DNA of 60,226 nucleotides from Chitinophagaceae bacterium. GTDB taxonomy: Bacteria > Bacteroidota > Bacteroidia > Chitinophagales > Chitinophagaceae. The position numbers and the translations under genes were made by a program. The notes beneath the pieces are model-generated. The model was not told where the DNA came from, made no database searches, and saw only the letters and a list, made by a program, of their open reading frames with translations. Of this stretch, positions 9,446 through 17,963 are shown piece after piece (position 1 is the stretch's first letter; every line of letters starts with the position of its first letter). The stretch spans positions 1 through 60,226 of the forward strand of contig CANCSS010000010.1 in assembly GCA_947380905.1 (NCBI GenBank). The letters are read 5' to 3'.

Positions 9446-9970
9446 ATGAAATACCTATTATCAACTTTATTACTAGCCCTTAGTTTAAATATGTCTGCAC
9501 AAAGCATTCATACTTTTAATGTTAAAAGTATCGACGGCAGTGCGCTTAACTTATCCAAATTTAAAGGCAAGAAAATACTCATCGTCAATACTGCTTCTAA
9601 ATGTGGCTACACACCTCAATACGAGGCTTTGGAAAAAGTATATGAGCAATACAAGGATAAATTAGTGATCGTTGGGTTTCCCTGTAATCAATTTGGTGGT
9701 CAAGAACCTGGCAGCAATGAAGAAATTGTGGCTTTTTGTAAAAAAAATTATGGCGTTACCTTCCCATTGGCAGATAAAATAGATGTGAAAGGCGACAACA
9801 CTGCAGCTATCTACCAATGGCTTACTCAAAAAGCTAAGAATGGCGTTTTGGATGCAAGCATCAGTTGGAATTTTAATAAATTTCTAATTGACGAAAATGG
9901 AAAAATGCTTGCTTATTTTCCAAGCAATGTAAAACCAGACAGCGAAGCCATTTTGTCTTATCTGAAATAA
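9446..9970 (+). CDS. Glutathione peroxidase family thiol peroxidase (exported)
   Basis: Reduces hydroperoxides through a Cys-based peroxidase of the GPx fold. The 174-residue product begins with a signal peptide (MKYLLSTLLLALSLNMSAQ), so it probably acts in the periplasm. The active-site Cys53 lies in NTASKCGYTPQY, where animal GPx have selenocysteine; the supporting residues are visible in GFPCNQFGGQEPG and in SWNFNKF. The usual electron donor for such Cys-GPx is thioredoxin-like, not glutathione (family knowledge). An open frame reaches back to 9296 inside comF, but the ATG at 9446 with its signal peptide is clearly the start. It sits 49 bases after comF. Confidence 0.93.
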   Translation: MKYLLSTLLLALSLNMSAQSIHTFNVKSIDGSALNLSKFKGKKILIVNTASKCGYTPQYEALEKVYEQYKDKLVIVGFPCNQFGGQEPGSNEEIVAFCKKNYGVTFPLADKIDVKGDNTAAIYQWLTQKAKNGVLDASISWNFNKFLIDENGKMLAYFPSNVKPDSEAILSYLK

Positions 9971-10001
9971 TTTTACAGGCCCTCTTATATAAACTATCCA
10001 T

Positions 10002-10009
10002 TATCTTCG
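10002..10009 (+). promoter_or_regulatory. Probable -7 box for holB
   Basis: TATCTTCG matches TAnnTTTG at all fixed positions but one and lies 5 bases before the holB ATG. No clear -33 box is visible at the usual spacing. Confidence 0.35.
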
Positions 10010-10013
10010 TTGC

Positions 10014-11216
10014 ATGTTATTGAGTGAAGTAATTGGACAAGCACCTTTAAAAAAACAACTGGTTCAAATGGTGCAACAACAAAGGCTAAGTCATGCCTTA
10101 TTGTTTGTTGGCCCAGAGGGATCAGGCGCTTTGCCTTTGGCCATTGCATTTGCGCAGTACATTGTTAGCATACCTCATCAAAAAAATGCCAACGCTGCCG
10201 ATTTGTTTGGAGCAGCGGCTGTAGATACAGCCCCAGCAAAAATCCTTGGCCCCGATGAAATTGCCTCTTTACCAGCTTATCACAGAGCGAGTAGTTTGAT
10301 GCATCCAGATTTACATTTTTCATTTCCTGCTATTACAGAAAAACCAGGACAAAAAAATATAAGCGCCAACTTTATCGAAGAGTGGAGAGAATTTATAAAC
10401 AACTACCCGTACGGCAACGCTTTTGATTGGCTTCAATTTATAAAAGCCGAAAACAAACAAGGAAATATTAGTGCAGATGAATGCGCTGAAATTATCAAAA
10501 AACTTTCTTTCAAAAGTTTTGAAAGCGCTTATAAAGTATTGGTACTTTGGATGCCCGAATATTTGGGGAAAGAAGGAAATAAATTATTAAAATTAATTGA
10601 AGAGCCACCAGACAATACTATTTTTTTATTGGTAGCTTCAAATGAAGAAAATATTTTACCAACGATATTAAGTAGATGTCAATTTATTAAAGTGCCTCGA
10701 CTCACCAAAGAAGAAATTGAACAAGCCTTAATTACCAAAGGAAAAATAGAGCCAGAAAAAGCAGTGCAAATTGCTTCCATGTCGGATGGAAATTATAGAG
10801 AGGCTTTACACTTACTTCAACACAGTGATGCCGATTTCCTAACTCAAATTAGAGAGTGGCTCAATGCCATTCTTAAAAATGGGCCGGTGGCACAGATGAA
10901 GTGGGTAGATGATATAAGTAAAATGGGCCGGGAACCTCAAAAGCAATTTTTGAAGTACTTCAACCACTTACTAGAACAAAGTATCCGACTTAAAGTATTG
11001 GGCAGCGACCTTCCCTTGGACCCCGCTTTAAAGGATTTTGCCTTAAGGATTAATAAAATTGCGGGTGTAGGGCAAATGGAGGCCATGGTCCAAGAAATAG
11101 ACAAAGCCACCTATTATATTGAGCGCAATGCCAACGCAAAAATGCTATTTATGGCCTTGGGCATCAAGTTCTATCATATCATTCAGAACAAAACCTTAAT
11201 TTTGTCCGAAGCATAG
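10014..11216 (+). CDS. holB: DNA polymerase III subunit delta-prime (clamp-loader protein)
   Basis: Clamp-loader subunit of the replicative polymerase, an AAA+ protein that does not itself hydrolyse ATP. The 400-residue protein opens with VIGQAPLKKQLVQMVQQQRL, then a P-loop relic GPEGSGAL (33-40) lacking the Lys, as expected for delta-prime. The arginine-finger SRC motif appears in TILSRCQFIKVPRL. The zinc-binding cysteines of the gamma/tau subunits are absent. A segment of about 60 residues (98-160) with no obvious counterpart in short delta-prime proteins lies between the P-loop and the SRC region. The next gene, a PSP1/RicT protein, follows on the same strand, an arrangement common in Bacteroidota. 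Confidence 0.87.
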   Translation: MLLSEVIGQAPLKKQLVQMVQQQRLSHALLFVGPEGSGALPLAIAFAQYIVSIPHQKNANAADLFGAAAVDTAPAKILGPDEIASLPAYHRASSLMHPDLHFSFPAITEKPGQKNISANFIEEWREFINNYPYGNAFDWLQFIKAENKQGNISADECAEIIKKLSFKSFESAYKVLVLWMPEYLGKEGNKLLKLIEEPPDNTIFLLVASNEENILPTILSRCQFIKVPRLTKEEIEQALITKGKIEPEKAVQIASMSDGNYREALHLLQHSDADFLTQIREWLNAILKNGPVAQMKWVDDISKMGREPQKQFLKYFNHLLEQSIRLKVLGSDLPLDPALKDFALRINKIAGVGQMEAMVQEIDKATYYIERNANAKMLFMALGIKFYHIIQNKTLILSEA

Positions 11217-11289
11217 GTTGTGAGCAGGTCGGGAAGAACGTAGTACCCATGCATGGTATTTTAATCATTAACAGTAGAATTTAGTATAT

Positions 11290-12681
11290 ATGGGATGTGG
11301 ATCATGTGGAACAGGAACGCCTAACGGCTGTAAAAGCAATGGCGGTTGTAGTACTGGTGGCTGTAACAGACTCAATGTACATGATTGGTTGCGTGACTTA
11401 CCCATCGATGATGTGGCTACCCAATGCAAAGTGGTAGAAGTAAGTTTTAAGCAAGGCAGCCGAAAAGAATTTTTCAAAAACACCACCTTACAACATTTTG
11501 AGAAAGGCGATTACGTAACTGTGGAAGGTGTCAACGGATTTGACCTGGGCGAAATTTCCTTAACAGGCGAATTGGTGAGAATACAATTGAAGAAAAGAGG
11601 GACGGATGAGTTTAGTCCAGAAATGAAAAAAATTTTAAGACCCAGCAACGAAAGAGATTTAGAAACCTATCATATTAGTAAAAGCAGAGAAGCTGCCATG
11701 TTGGCCCGCAGTCGTGCTGCTGCCAGAGACCTTCGACTGGAAATGAAATTAAGCGAGGTAGAATTGCAAGCCGATGGCAAGAAAGGAACCTTCTTTTACA
11801 CCGCCGATGACCGCATCGATTTTAGAGAATTGATTAGAACTTTTGCAGGTGAGTTTAAAGTGAAAGTAGAAATGCGTCAAATTGGGATTAGGCAAGAAGC
11901 TGCGAAAGTAGGTGGCATAGGAAGTTGTGGTAGAGAATTGTGTTGTAGCACTTGGTTGCACGATTTTAAAAGTGTTAACACCACTGCTGCTCGTTATCAA
12001 AATTTATCTATCAATCAAACCAAATTAAGTGGCCAATGTGGTCGATTAAAATGTTGTTTGAATTTTGAATTAGATACCTACTTGGATGCATTACAAGCTT
12101 TCCCTGATTATGCAGATACTTTACAAACGGTGATGGGCCAAGCATTTTTAATTAAGAAAGATATTTTCAAAAATTTAATGTGGTATACTTTGCCTAACAA
12201 TACAAAGCATTACCCTTTAACTATTGACCGTGTGGTAGAAATAAAAAAATTAAACAAGCAAGGTATTGCTGTGGAAGAATTGCAAGCAGTGGAAGTGGTG
12301 GTAGGAAAACCAAAAGAAGTAGAACCTTCATTTGTAGATGTGGTAGGACAAATTAGTTTAAGAACCTTAGAGAAAAATGATCGTCGACGCAGAGACCAAC
12401 AAAGAAACAACAACGACCGCAGACCTAACTTCAATAATAGGAATAATGATCGAAGTAATGATCGAAGCCAAGACCGCAACAACAACAATCGATCTGCTGG
12501 ACCTAACAACAGGCCTGCTATGAATAATGGTCCGAGACCTAATAACAATAATGGGCCAAGACCCAATCAAGGTGGAAACGGACCTAGACCTAATAACAAT
12601 GGGCCAAGACCCAATCAAGGTCCTTCAAGACCTAACCCAGGTGCATCTAATACACCTTCCAATAATGAATCTGCCAACTAG
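11290..12681 (+). CDS. ricT: PSP1/RicT-family protein with low-complexity tail
   Basis: Member of the PSP1 (YaaT/RicT) family; in Bacillus RicT is part of an iron-sulfur complex that modulates RNase Y and development, but Bacteroidota roles are untested. The N-terminus is Cys-rich (five Cys in the first 25 residues). The conserved PSP1 core runs from about 45 to 320 and includes GSCGRELCCSTWLHDF and SGQCGRLKCCLNFE, likely metal or cluster ligands. From about residue 357 the chain becomes disordered: Arg/Asp/Asn stretches, then repeats of GPRPNQ/RPNNN to the end at 463. The tail repeats are also imperfect DNA repeats. It is convergent with the small plug-like gene 10 bases away. Confidence 0.85.
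   Translation: MGCGSCGTGTPNGCKSNGGCSTGGCNRLNVHDWLRDLPIDDVATQCKVVEVSFKQGSRKEFFKNTTLQHFEKGDYVTVEGVNGFDLGEISLTGELVRIQLKKRGTDEFSPEMKKILRPSNERDLETYHISKSREAAMLARSRAAARDLRLEMKLSEVELQADGKKGTFFYTADDRIDFRELIRTFAGEFKVKVEMRQIGIRQEAAKVGGIGSCGRELCCSTWLHDFKSVNTTAARYQNLSINQTKLSGQCGRLKCCLNFELDTYLDALQAFPDYADTLQTVMGQAFLIKKDIFKNLMWYTLPNNTKHYPLTIDRVVEIKKLNKQGIAVEELQAVEVVVGKPKEVEPSFVDVVGQISLRTLEKNDRRRRDQQRNNNDRRPNFNNRNNDRSNDRSQDRNNNNRSAGPNNRPAMNNGPRPNNNNGPRPNQGGNGPRPNNNGPRPNQGPSRPNPGASNTPSNNESAN
12530..12640 (+). repeat. In-gene repeats encoding RPNNN/GPRPNQG tail of RicT
   Basis: The segment contains two near-identical copies of a unit reading AGACCTAATAACAA followed by TGGGCCAAGACCCAATC, separated by a short spacer, plus partial copies. 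They encode the Pro/Asn/Gly/Arg-rich disordered tail. Length changes by replication slippage are likely between strains. Confidence 0.7.
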
Positions 12682-12691
12682 GAAAGAGCAA

Positions 12692-12964
12692 CTATTTTTT
12701 TGATTTTTTTAGCTTAACCAAGACAACGCCATGCTTGTATTTGTTGCCAAATTTGGCAATTGCGTCGGGGCCTTTGTATACATTCATAGATTCAATCAAA
12801 GCTGTATTTATTTTTAGTACTTTGGCATAAGGCATTTCAACCCCATCTACCAAATACGTAGGTAAGCTTGGGTCACTTTTAGCTGCATTGGAATGATCAG
12901 GCACCTGCGCTTGTAGTAACAATAAATTTGTAGTAAACACCAGTAGTAATAATATTTTTTTCAT
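12692..12964 (-). CDS. Small secreted protein resembling a TonB plug fragment
   Basis: A 90-residue protein with a clean signal peptide (MKKILLLLVFTTNLLLLQA) followed by about 70 residues. The mature part contains YLVDGVEMPYAKVL, IESMNVYKGPDAIAKFG and HGVVLVKLKKSKK. These align in order with the plug domain of the SusC-like protein in this same window (LLDGVEVPFSAL, VDRVEVVQGAASASLYG, NGVIQIFTKK). There is no beta-barrel and no room for one: the frame ends, and the M3 peptidase gene lies 18 bases upstream on the same strand. It could be a stand-alone plug-like domain or a remnant of a receptor; the intact signal peptide and frame argue for a functional small protein. No function is known to me. 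Confidence 0.75.
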   Translation of the reverse strand: MKKILLLLVFTTNLLLLQAQVPDHSNAAKSDPSLPTYLVDGVEMPYAKVLKINTALIESMNVYKGPDAIAKFGNKYKHGVVLVKLKKSKK

Positions 12965-12982
12965 ACCCAGTTTATTTATTTT

Positions 12983-14707
12983 TTAAACATATAATTTTTC
13001 TAACTCTTGATTGGTAAAGTCCATTAATTTTTTTACATAATTAGGTGAGAAATTAAATTCAATGCCCGCCGCTTGGTACAAAGCAGGTAAAGTTTGGGTG
13101 CCTCCTAAACTTAAGGCAGCCATGTAATTTTCTAATGCACTTTTTGGATTGTTTTGATATTGCATCCACATGCCAATGGCACCTAATTGCGCAATGCCAT
13201 ATTCGATATAATAAAAAGGCACTTCAAATAAGTGTAATTGTCTTTGCCAAGACACTGCTCTGAAAGCATCTAAACCAGAGTAATCAATGCTATCGGTAGA
13301 GAATTCTTGCGTGATGGCATTCCAAGTGGCGGTTCTTTGTTCAATGGTATGATTGGGATTTTCATACACCCAATGTTGAAACTTATCTATGATGGCAATC
13401 CAAGGAAAAATAGTAATGGTACGTTCTAATTGATGCTCTTTGGCTCGATTTAAATCGGTCTCCTTATCAAAAAAAGATTGCCAATGATTCATGGTAAACA
13501 ATTCCATGGACATGCTTGCTACTTCGGCAATCTCCATAGGATATTCTTTGAAAGCACTTAATGGTAAGGGATGCGCTAAAAAAGAATGAACCGCATGACC
13601 GCCTTCGTGTACCATCGTAGTCACATCACTCATTTGTCCTGCCGCATTCATAAAAATAAATGGCGCCCCCGACTCGGCCAATGGACAATTGTATCCGCCC
13701 GGTGCTTTGCCTTTTCTGCTTTCTAAATCAAAATGTTTGAGTTCATTCATTTTTTTCAAACAATCGGCGAAAAAAGGATTGAGTTGTTCAAAACAAGCCA
13801 CCGACTTTTCAAACAAATCTTTACCATTGGTAAAAGGCCTCAATGGCTTTGTACCTGCGGGTTCTGCTTCTGTGTCCCAAGGCTTTAAAGTAGCTACCCC
13901 TAGTTTCTTTTTTTTACGTGCATATATTTTATCAATCAAAGGAAGCACATGTAATTTAATGGCCTCATGAAATTGGAAACAATCTTCTTTCGAATAATCA
14001 AACCTGCCCAACTCTACAAACTTATAATCTCTGTAATTGGCAAAGCCCGCATTCAATGCTATTTGATTTCTTTTTTGTACCAAACTCGTAAACAAATCAT
14101 GCATGCTCACTTGATCTTGCAAACGACGCTCTTGCACTTTACGATACACTTCTTCTCTCACAGTCCTATCAGCATCTTCCAAAAATTGTGCGGCTTGTTG
14201 TAATGTAAATTCTTGTTCTCTAAAACTAATGGTCATATTTCCTGCAATGGTTCCATATTGTTGTTGGAGCACGCTTAACGCTGCTTGTATAGGGATATTT
14301 TCTTCTCTAAAAAGTTCAATACTTTTTTTAACTGATCTTAAATAAGTAAAATACAAATCTTGATTGAGTTCTTTGGTAAAAGGACAATTGATTAGTTTTT
14401 TATTGAGTGCATCGGCATAAGGTTGCATTTTAGGTTGAATTTCCATGCAGAAATAATTAAACGCCTCTTCCAATGATTTATCGGTAGTATCGCAGGTCAT
14501 TTTTATTTGTCTCCAACAAGCATCTTCACTAATAAAAGCTTCTAATTCACTTAAATCCAATAGCCATTTTTCAAGTGCTTCCACTTGGGCAATCGGACGA
14601 TCCAACAATTCCTTAAAAAAGGATTCGATACTGGCCCAATCGGTTAAAACATAGTCTTTGGGTAAGTAATGGTGGGGTAATTTTTGAATGTCGGCCGTTC
14701 TTGGCAT
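12983..14707 (-). CDS. pepF: M3-family oligoendopeptidase
   Basis: Zinc metallopeptidase of the M3 family (oligoendopeptidase F type), cleaving short peptides in the cytoplasm. The 574-residue protein carries the metal site HEGGH at 367-371 and a downstream Glu in EIAEVASMSMELF, the third zinc ligand region. The N-terminal helical part (about 1-200) matches the PepF N domain. There is no signal peptide. The start ATG at 14707 diverges from mutL with 57 bases between, so the two promoters are packed together. The small plug-like gene follows 18 bases downstream and may be co-transcribed. Confidence 0.92.
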   Translation of the reverse strand: MPRTADIQKLPHHYLPKDYVLTDWASIESFFKELLDRPIAQVEALEKWLLDLSELEAFISEDACWRQIKMTCDTTDKSLEEAFNYFCMEIQPKMQPYADALNKKLINCPFTKELNQDLYFTYLRSVKKSIELFREENIPIQAALSVLQQQYGTIAGNMTISFREQEFTLQQAAQFLEDADRTVREEVYRKVQERRLQDQVSMHDLFTSLVQKRNQIALNAGFANYRDYKFVELGRFDYSKEDCFQFHEAIKLHVLPLIDKIYARKKKKLGVATLKPWDTEAEPAGTKPLRPFTNGKDLFEKSVACFEQLNPFFADCLKKMNELKHFDLESRKGKAPGGYNCPLAESGAPFIFMNAAGQMSDVTTMVHEGGHAVHSFLAHPLPLSAFKEYPMEIAEVASMSMELFTMNHWQSFFDKETDLNRAKEHQLERTITIFPWIAIIDKFQHWVYENPNHTIEQRTATWNAITQEFSTDSIDYSGLDAFRAVSWQRQLHLFEVPFYYIEYGIAQLGAIGMWMQYQNNPKSALENYMAALSLGGTQTLPALYQAAGIEFNFSPNYVKKLMDFTNQELEKLYV

Positions 14708-14710
14708 AAG

Positions 14711-14743
14711 TTGAAATTTTAAGAGGCAAATTTACTACTTTTA
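14711..14743 (+). promoter_or_regulatory. Possible mutL promoter
   Basis: TTG at 14711-14713 and TACTTTTA at 14736-14743 are 22 bases apart and resemble the -33 TTG and -7 TAnnTTTG boxes (one mismatch in the latter). The mutL GTG is 21 bases downstream. Confidence 0.35.
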
Positions 14744-14764
14744 CACACTTCAAAAGCGATTAAA

Positions 14765-16627
14765 GTGTCCGATACCATTCACTTACTTCCAGACCACATT
14801 GCCAATCAAATTGCTGCCGGGGAGGTCATACAAAGACCTGCCAGTGCAGTAAAGGAATTATTGGAAAATGCAGTAGATGCAGGTGCTACCGAAATTCGCT
14901 TATTGGTGAACGACTCCGGTAAAGCTTTGATTCAAGTGATAGACAATGGCAAAGGCATGAGCCCCCAAGATGCACAAAATGCATTTGCGCGTCATGCCAC
15001 TAGTAAAATAACCACCATTGAAGATTTATTTCAGATCAGGACCATGGGATTTCGTGGAGAGGCTTTGGCTTCTATTGCTGCGGTGGCTCAAGTAAGTTTA
15101 AAAACCCGAAGAGTCGAAGATGAATTAGGTACCAACGTTGAAATTGAAAATAGTAAGATTACCGAAACCAGTTCCGTGGCTTGCGCAGTAGGGACCACCA
15201 TAAGCATGAAAAATTTATTTTTCAATGTGCCTGCGCGTCGCAATTTTTTAAAAAGCAATAGTGCCGAATTCAAACACATCATTGAAGAATTTACACGTGT
15301 TGCTTTGGCTTTCCCTGAAGTTCATTTTAGTTTGGCCAGCAATGGACAAGACGTATATCATTGGGAAGGAGGCAGCTTTAAACAAAGAGCCATTCAGGTA
15401 TTGGGCAACAGCTACCAAACTAAATTGGTGACCGTTGGTGAAAAAACCGATTACCTCACCATCACTGGTTTTGTGGGCAAACCTGAGACCGCTAAGAAAA
15501 CAAGGAGCGATCAATATTTTTTTGTGAACCGTCGTTATATAAAAAGCGCTTATTTGCATCACGCAGTAGCCAATGCATTTGATGGTTTAATAGCCAAAGA
15601 AAATTTTCCCAGCTATCTTTTATACATAGACGTAGATCCAACGCAGGTGGACATCAATATGCATCCTACCAAGCAAGAAATAAAATTCGAAGACGATAAA
15701 ATCATTTATGCCTTTGTTCAAGCTGCAGTCAAACATGCTTTGGCACAATTTAGCATTGCCCCTTCTTTAGATTTTTCTTTGGATGCCTCCATTCAACAAT
15801 TGGATGCGATACAAAAACCTTTTACCGTAGAAAACGCCAATGCAACAGCCAGTCAATCTTTGTATGAGGGTTTTACAAAAAAAAATCAAGCACATTTTAT
15901 TTCTAAATCCGAAAATGCATCTAGGCAGGATTGGAAAAGTTTTTTTACCACCCTTCCTAGTTCGGACAATACCGTAGATCAAGCAAATAACGATTCAGCC
16001 TCTTATATCGTAAAATCTTCTTCCATGGGTTTGTATAAAGATGGAAGTCCTTTACAAGTAAGCCCCGAAGCAATCTTAATGCAGTTGCATCAAACATTTA
16101 TTGTAGCACCAAGTCACAGTGGTTGCATTATGATACATCAGCAATTGGCCCATGAAAGAATATTGTATGAGAAATTTCAAAAAGCAAGTGCCCATCCCCA
16201 CGCTACTCAAAAAAGTTTATTTCCAGTAGTCTTGGAATTAAGTGTGAGCGATGCCATTTTACTAGAAGAAATAATCGAAGACCTTGCACTCATTGGTTAT
16301 GAGATTGAAGCCTTTGGGCCCAATAGCTTTATCATACAAGGCATTCCAGCCGACGTAAATGCAGGCAATGAAAAAAATGCAATAGAATTGTTATTAGAAC
16401 AGTTTAAACATTTTAGCGGAGAGGTTAAATTTAGTAAAAGAGAAAAACTAATACGTTGTATGGCGCGTCAAATGGCCATCAAAGCAGGACAAGCTTTAAG
16501 CCAAAAAGAAATGCATGTACTTATTGAAAGTTTGGGTGAATGTGATATCCCTAATATCACTGCTTCTGGAGCGCCTACTTTTGTAGAGTTTAAAGAAGAT
16601 TATTTAAACGGCTTATTCAGCAAATAA
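14765..16627 (+). CDS. mutL: DNA mismatch repair protein MutL
   Basis: Mismatch-repair ATPase linking MutS recognition to strand removal. Of 620 residues, the N-terminal GHKL ATPase is complete: ELLENAVDAGATEI, DNGKGM and TMGFRGEALASI are all present within the first 100 residues, followed by the transducer domain to about 330. A low-conservation linker (about 335-430) leads to the dimerisation domain. There the endonuclease motif DQHA(X)2E(X)4E is degraded to HQQLAHERILYE (458-469), and the C-terminal CPHGRP box is replaced by TASGAP (599-604), so nicking activity is doubtful. The start is GTG at 14765, which yields the canonical MSDTIHLLPDHIANQIAAGE. Confidence 0.95.
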   Translation: MSDTIHLLPDHIANQIAAGEVIQRPASAVKELLENAVDAGATEIRLLVNDSGKALIQVIDNGKGMSPQDAQNAFARHATSKITTIEDLFQIRTMGFRGEALASIAAVAQVSLKTRRVEDELGTNVEIENSKITETSSVACAVGTTISMKNLFFNVPARRNFLKSNSAEFKHIIEEFTRVALAFPEVHFSLASNGQDVYHWEGGSFKQRAIQVLGNSYQTKLVTVGEKTDYLTITGFVGKPETAKKTRSDQYFFVNRRYIKSAYLHHAVANAFDGLIAKENFPSYLLYIDVDPTQVDINMHPTKQEIKFEDDKIIYAFVQAAVKHALAQFSIAPSLDFSLDASIQQLDAIQKPFTVENANATASQSLYEGFTKKNQAHFISKSENASRQDWKSFFTTLPSSDNTVDQANNDSASYIVKSSSMGLYKDGSPLQVSPEAILMQLHQTFIVAPSHSGCIMIHQQLAHERILYEKFQKASAHPHATQKSLFPVVLELSVSDAILLEEIIEDLALIGYEIEAFGPNSFIIQGIPADVNAGNEKNAIELLLEQFKHFSGEVKFSKREKLIRCMARQMAIKAGQALSQKEMHVLIESLGECDIPNITASGAPTFVEFKEDYLNGLFSK

Positions 16628-16646
16628 ATTTGCTTGCACATCCTCT

Positions 16647-17963
16647 TTAGTACTTACTCATTAAAGTAGTTAAATATTTTTCGACTGCTTTTCTTACCGC
16701 ATAGGTAGTTGGACTTACATGATTGGCTACCAATACCGAAAATATAAGCTGGGTTCCTTTGTTGGTAACGATAAATCCACTTAAAGCAATTTGATTGCCT
16801 AGGGTACCCGTTTTGGCATACAATACACCAGGTATATTTTTATAATAAGATCCTAAGGTACCCTTACCGCCTTGTGCAAAAATACTTTTGATTCGATCCA
16901 ACCCAAATTGCGCTTGCATCTGTTGCAACAAAGCCACATAGTTTTCTGGCGAATTTAAATTAAACCTACTTAAACCACTTCCATCTGCCCATTGAGGTGC
17001 TTGTGGAAAAAAATTAAAGTCTATTTTTTTGATGGTATCAATTGCAGCGCCATCATCAATTTTTCCTAGTAGTTGTGCGCTCGTCATCAACAACACTTGC
17101 TCTGCGAAAAAATTATCACTTCGATTCATCATTATTTTTAAAAGACTATCCGTAGGAACTGTTTTTAAAAGGCTTGCTGAGCTTGCATTCCAACCCTTTT
17201 GAATCACTAAAGGAAGTTTTGGATGCAAAGTATCTTCTATTAATTTTTTAGTTAAACTATAGGTAGGATCTGTAATAAAAGGAACTTGCTGAAGTTTGTC
17301 GTTGGTGTTTTTTCCTGTAGCATAAAAATGATTGGTACGGTAATCGCGTGTCCAAATACTATATTTTGTTGCTGCTTCTTGCCCCTGTATAAAATAACTT
17401 GGTTGCACACTGGTCCCATTTTTCGTATCCGTAACGGTGACTACATTTCCATAAATAGGCATTCTACTTCTTTCTGGTTGATAGTCATCTGCATAATCAT
17501 CCCAAGCCCAGCCTCTTCCAAACATAGAGAATGCATCTGGTAGAGTAGGCAAACACAAGACCACTTGCTTCTGGGTATTTTTAATGAGGTCCGCTACGGG
17601 CTGAAAAGGAAAATCGGGATGTAAGAAAGTTGGGTCGCCCATAGGAAACAAAAAAATACTGTCTGCGTTTTCTTTTATTTGCCAACCGGGAATAGAATCT
17701 TTTAAATATTTCATGCCTAAATAGCAAGAAAGAATTTTAGTATTACTGGCTGGCGTAAAATACAAATTGCTTTGGTATTTGTCTACCCAGGTTTGTTGAG
17801 ATTGATTGTATACTGCTGCTCCAATATGCGCACCTTGTAAAGCAGGATCTTGCAATAAATTACGCTGGGCTTGTCTTACAGAACAAGCATTGAGTAACAA
17901 ACAAGCATAAAAACTAATAAATAGGAGGGGGAAATTTATTCCCTTTCTAAAGCTCTTAACCAT
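16647..17963 (-). CDS. dacB: D-Ala-D-Ala carboxypeptidase/endopeptidase, PBP4 (S13) type lipoprotein
   Basis: Penicillin-binding protein of peptidase family S13, trimming or cutting peptide crosslinks in the cell wall. The 438-residue product has a lipoprotein signal with lipobox LNAC (Cys27), so it is membrane-anchored on the periplasmic side. The active-site SNTK is at 73-76, the second box is in DGSGLSRFN, and the KTG box is in YAKTGTLGNQIALSG near the C-terminus. Its ATG lies 28 bases inside the preceding arginase-fold gene, suggesting coupling. It converges on mutL with only 19 bases between the stops. Confidence 0.9.
   Translation of the reverse strand: MVKSFRKGINFPLLFISFYACLLLNACSVRQAQRNLLQDPALQGAHIGAAVYNQSQQTWVDKYQSNLYFTPASNTKILSCYLGMKYLKDSIPGWQIKENADSIFLFPMGDPTFLHPDFPFQPVADLIKNTQKQVVLCLPTLPDAFSMFGRGWAWDDYADDYQPERSRMPIYGNVVTVTDTKNGTSVQPSYFIQGQEAATKYSIWTRDYRTNHFYATGKNTNDKLQQVPFITDPTYSLTKKLIEDTLHPKLPLVIQKGWNASSASLLKTVPTDSLLKIMMNRSDNFFAEQVLLMTSAQLLGKIDDGAAIDTIKKIDFNFFPQAPQWADGSGLSRFNLNSPENYVALLQQMQAQFGLDRIKSIFAQGGKGTLGSYYKNIPGVLYAKTGTLGNQIALSGFIVTNKGTQLIFSVLVANHVSPTTYAVRKAVEKYLTTLMSKY

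Noticed and set aside
9446..9970. Selenocysteine version of glutathione peroxidase
   Set aside because: The active-site codon is an ordinary Cys codon (TGT), so no recoding is needed.
11246..11262. Palindromic CCATGCATGG upstream of ricT
   Set aside because: A 10-base palindrome can arise by chance, it lacks a poly-T tail and is too short for a hairpin; no further signal nearby.
12210..12566. 118-codon minus-strand ORF rich in Leu and Arg
   Set aside because: It is the antisense shadow of the low-complexity RicT tail; the composition comes from the repeats.
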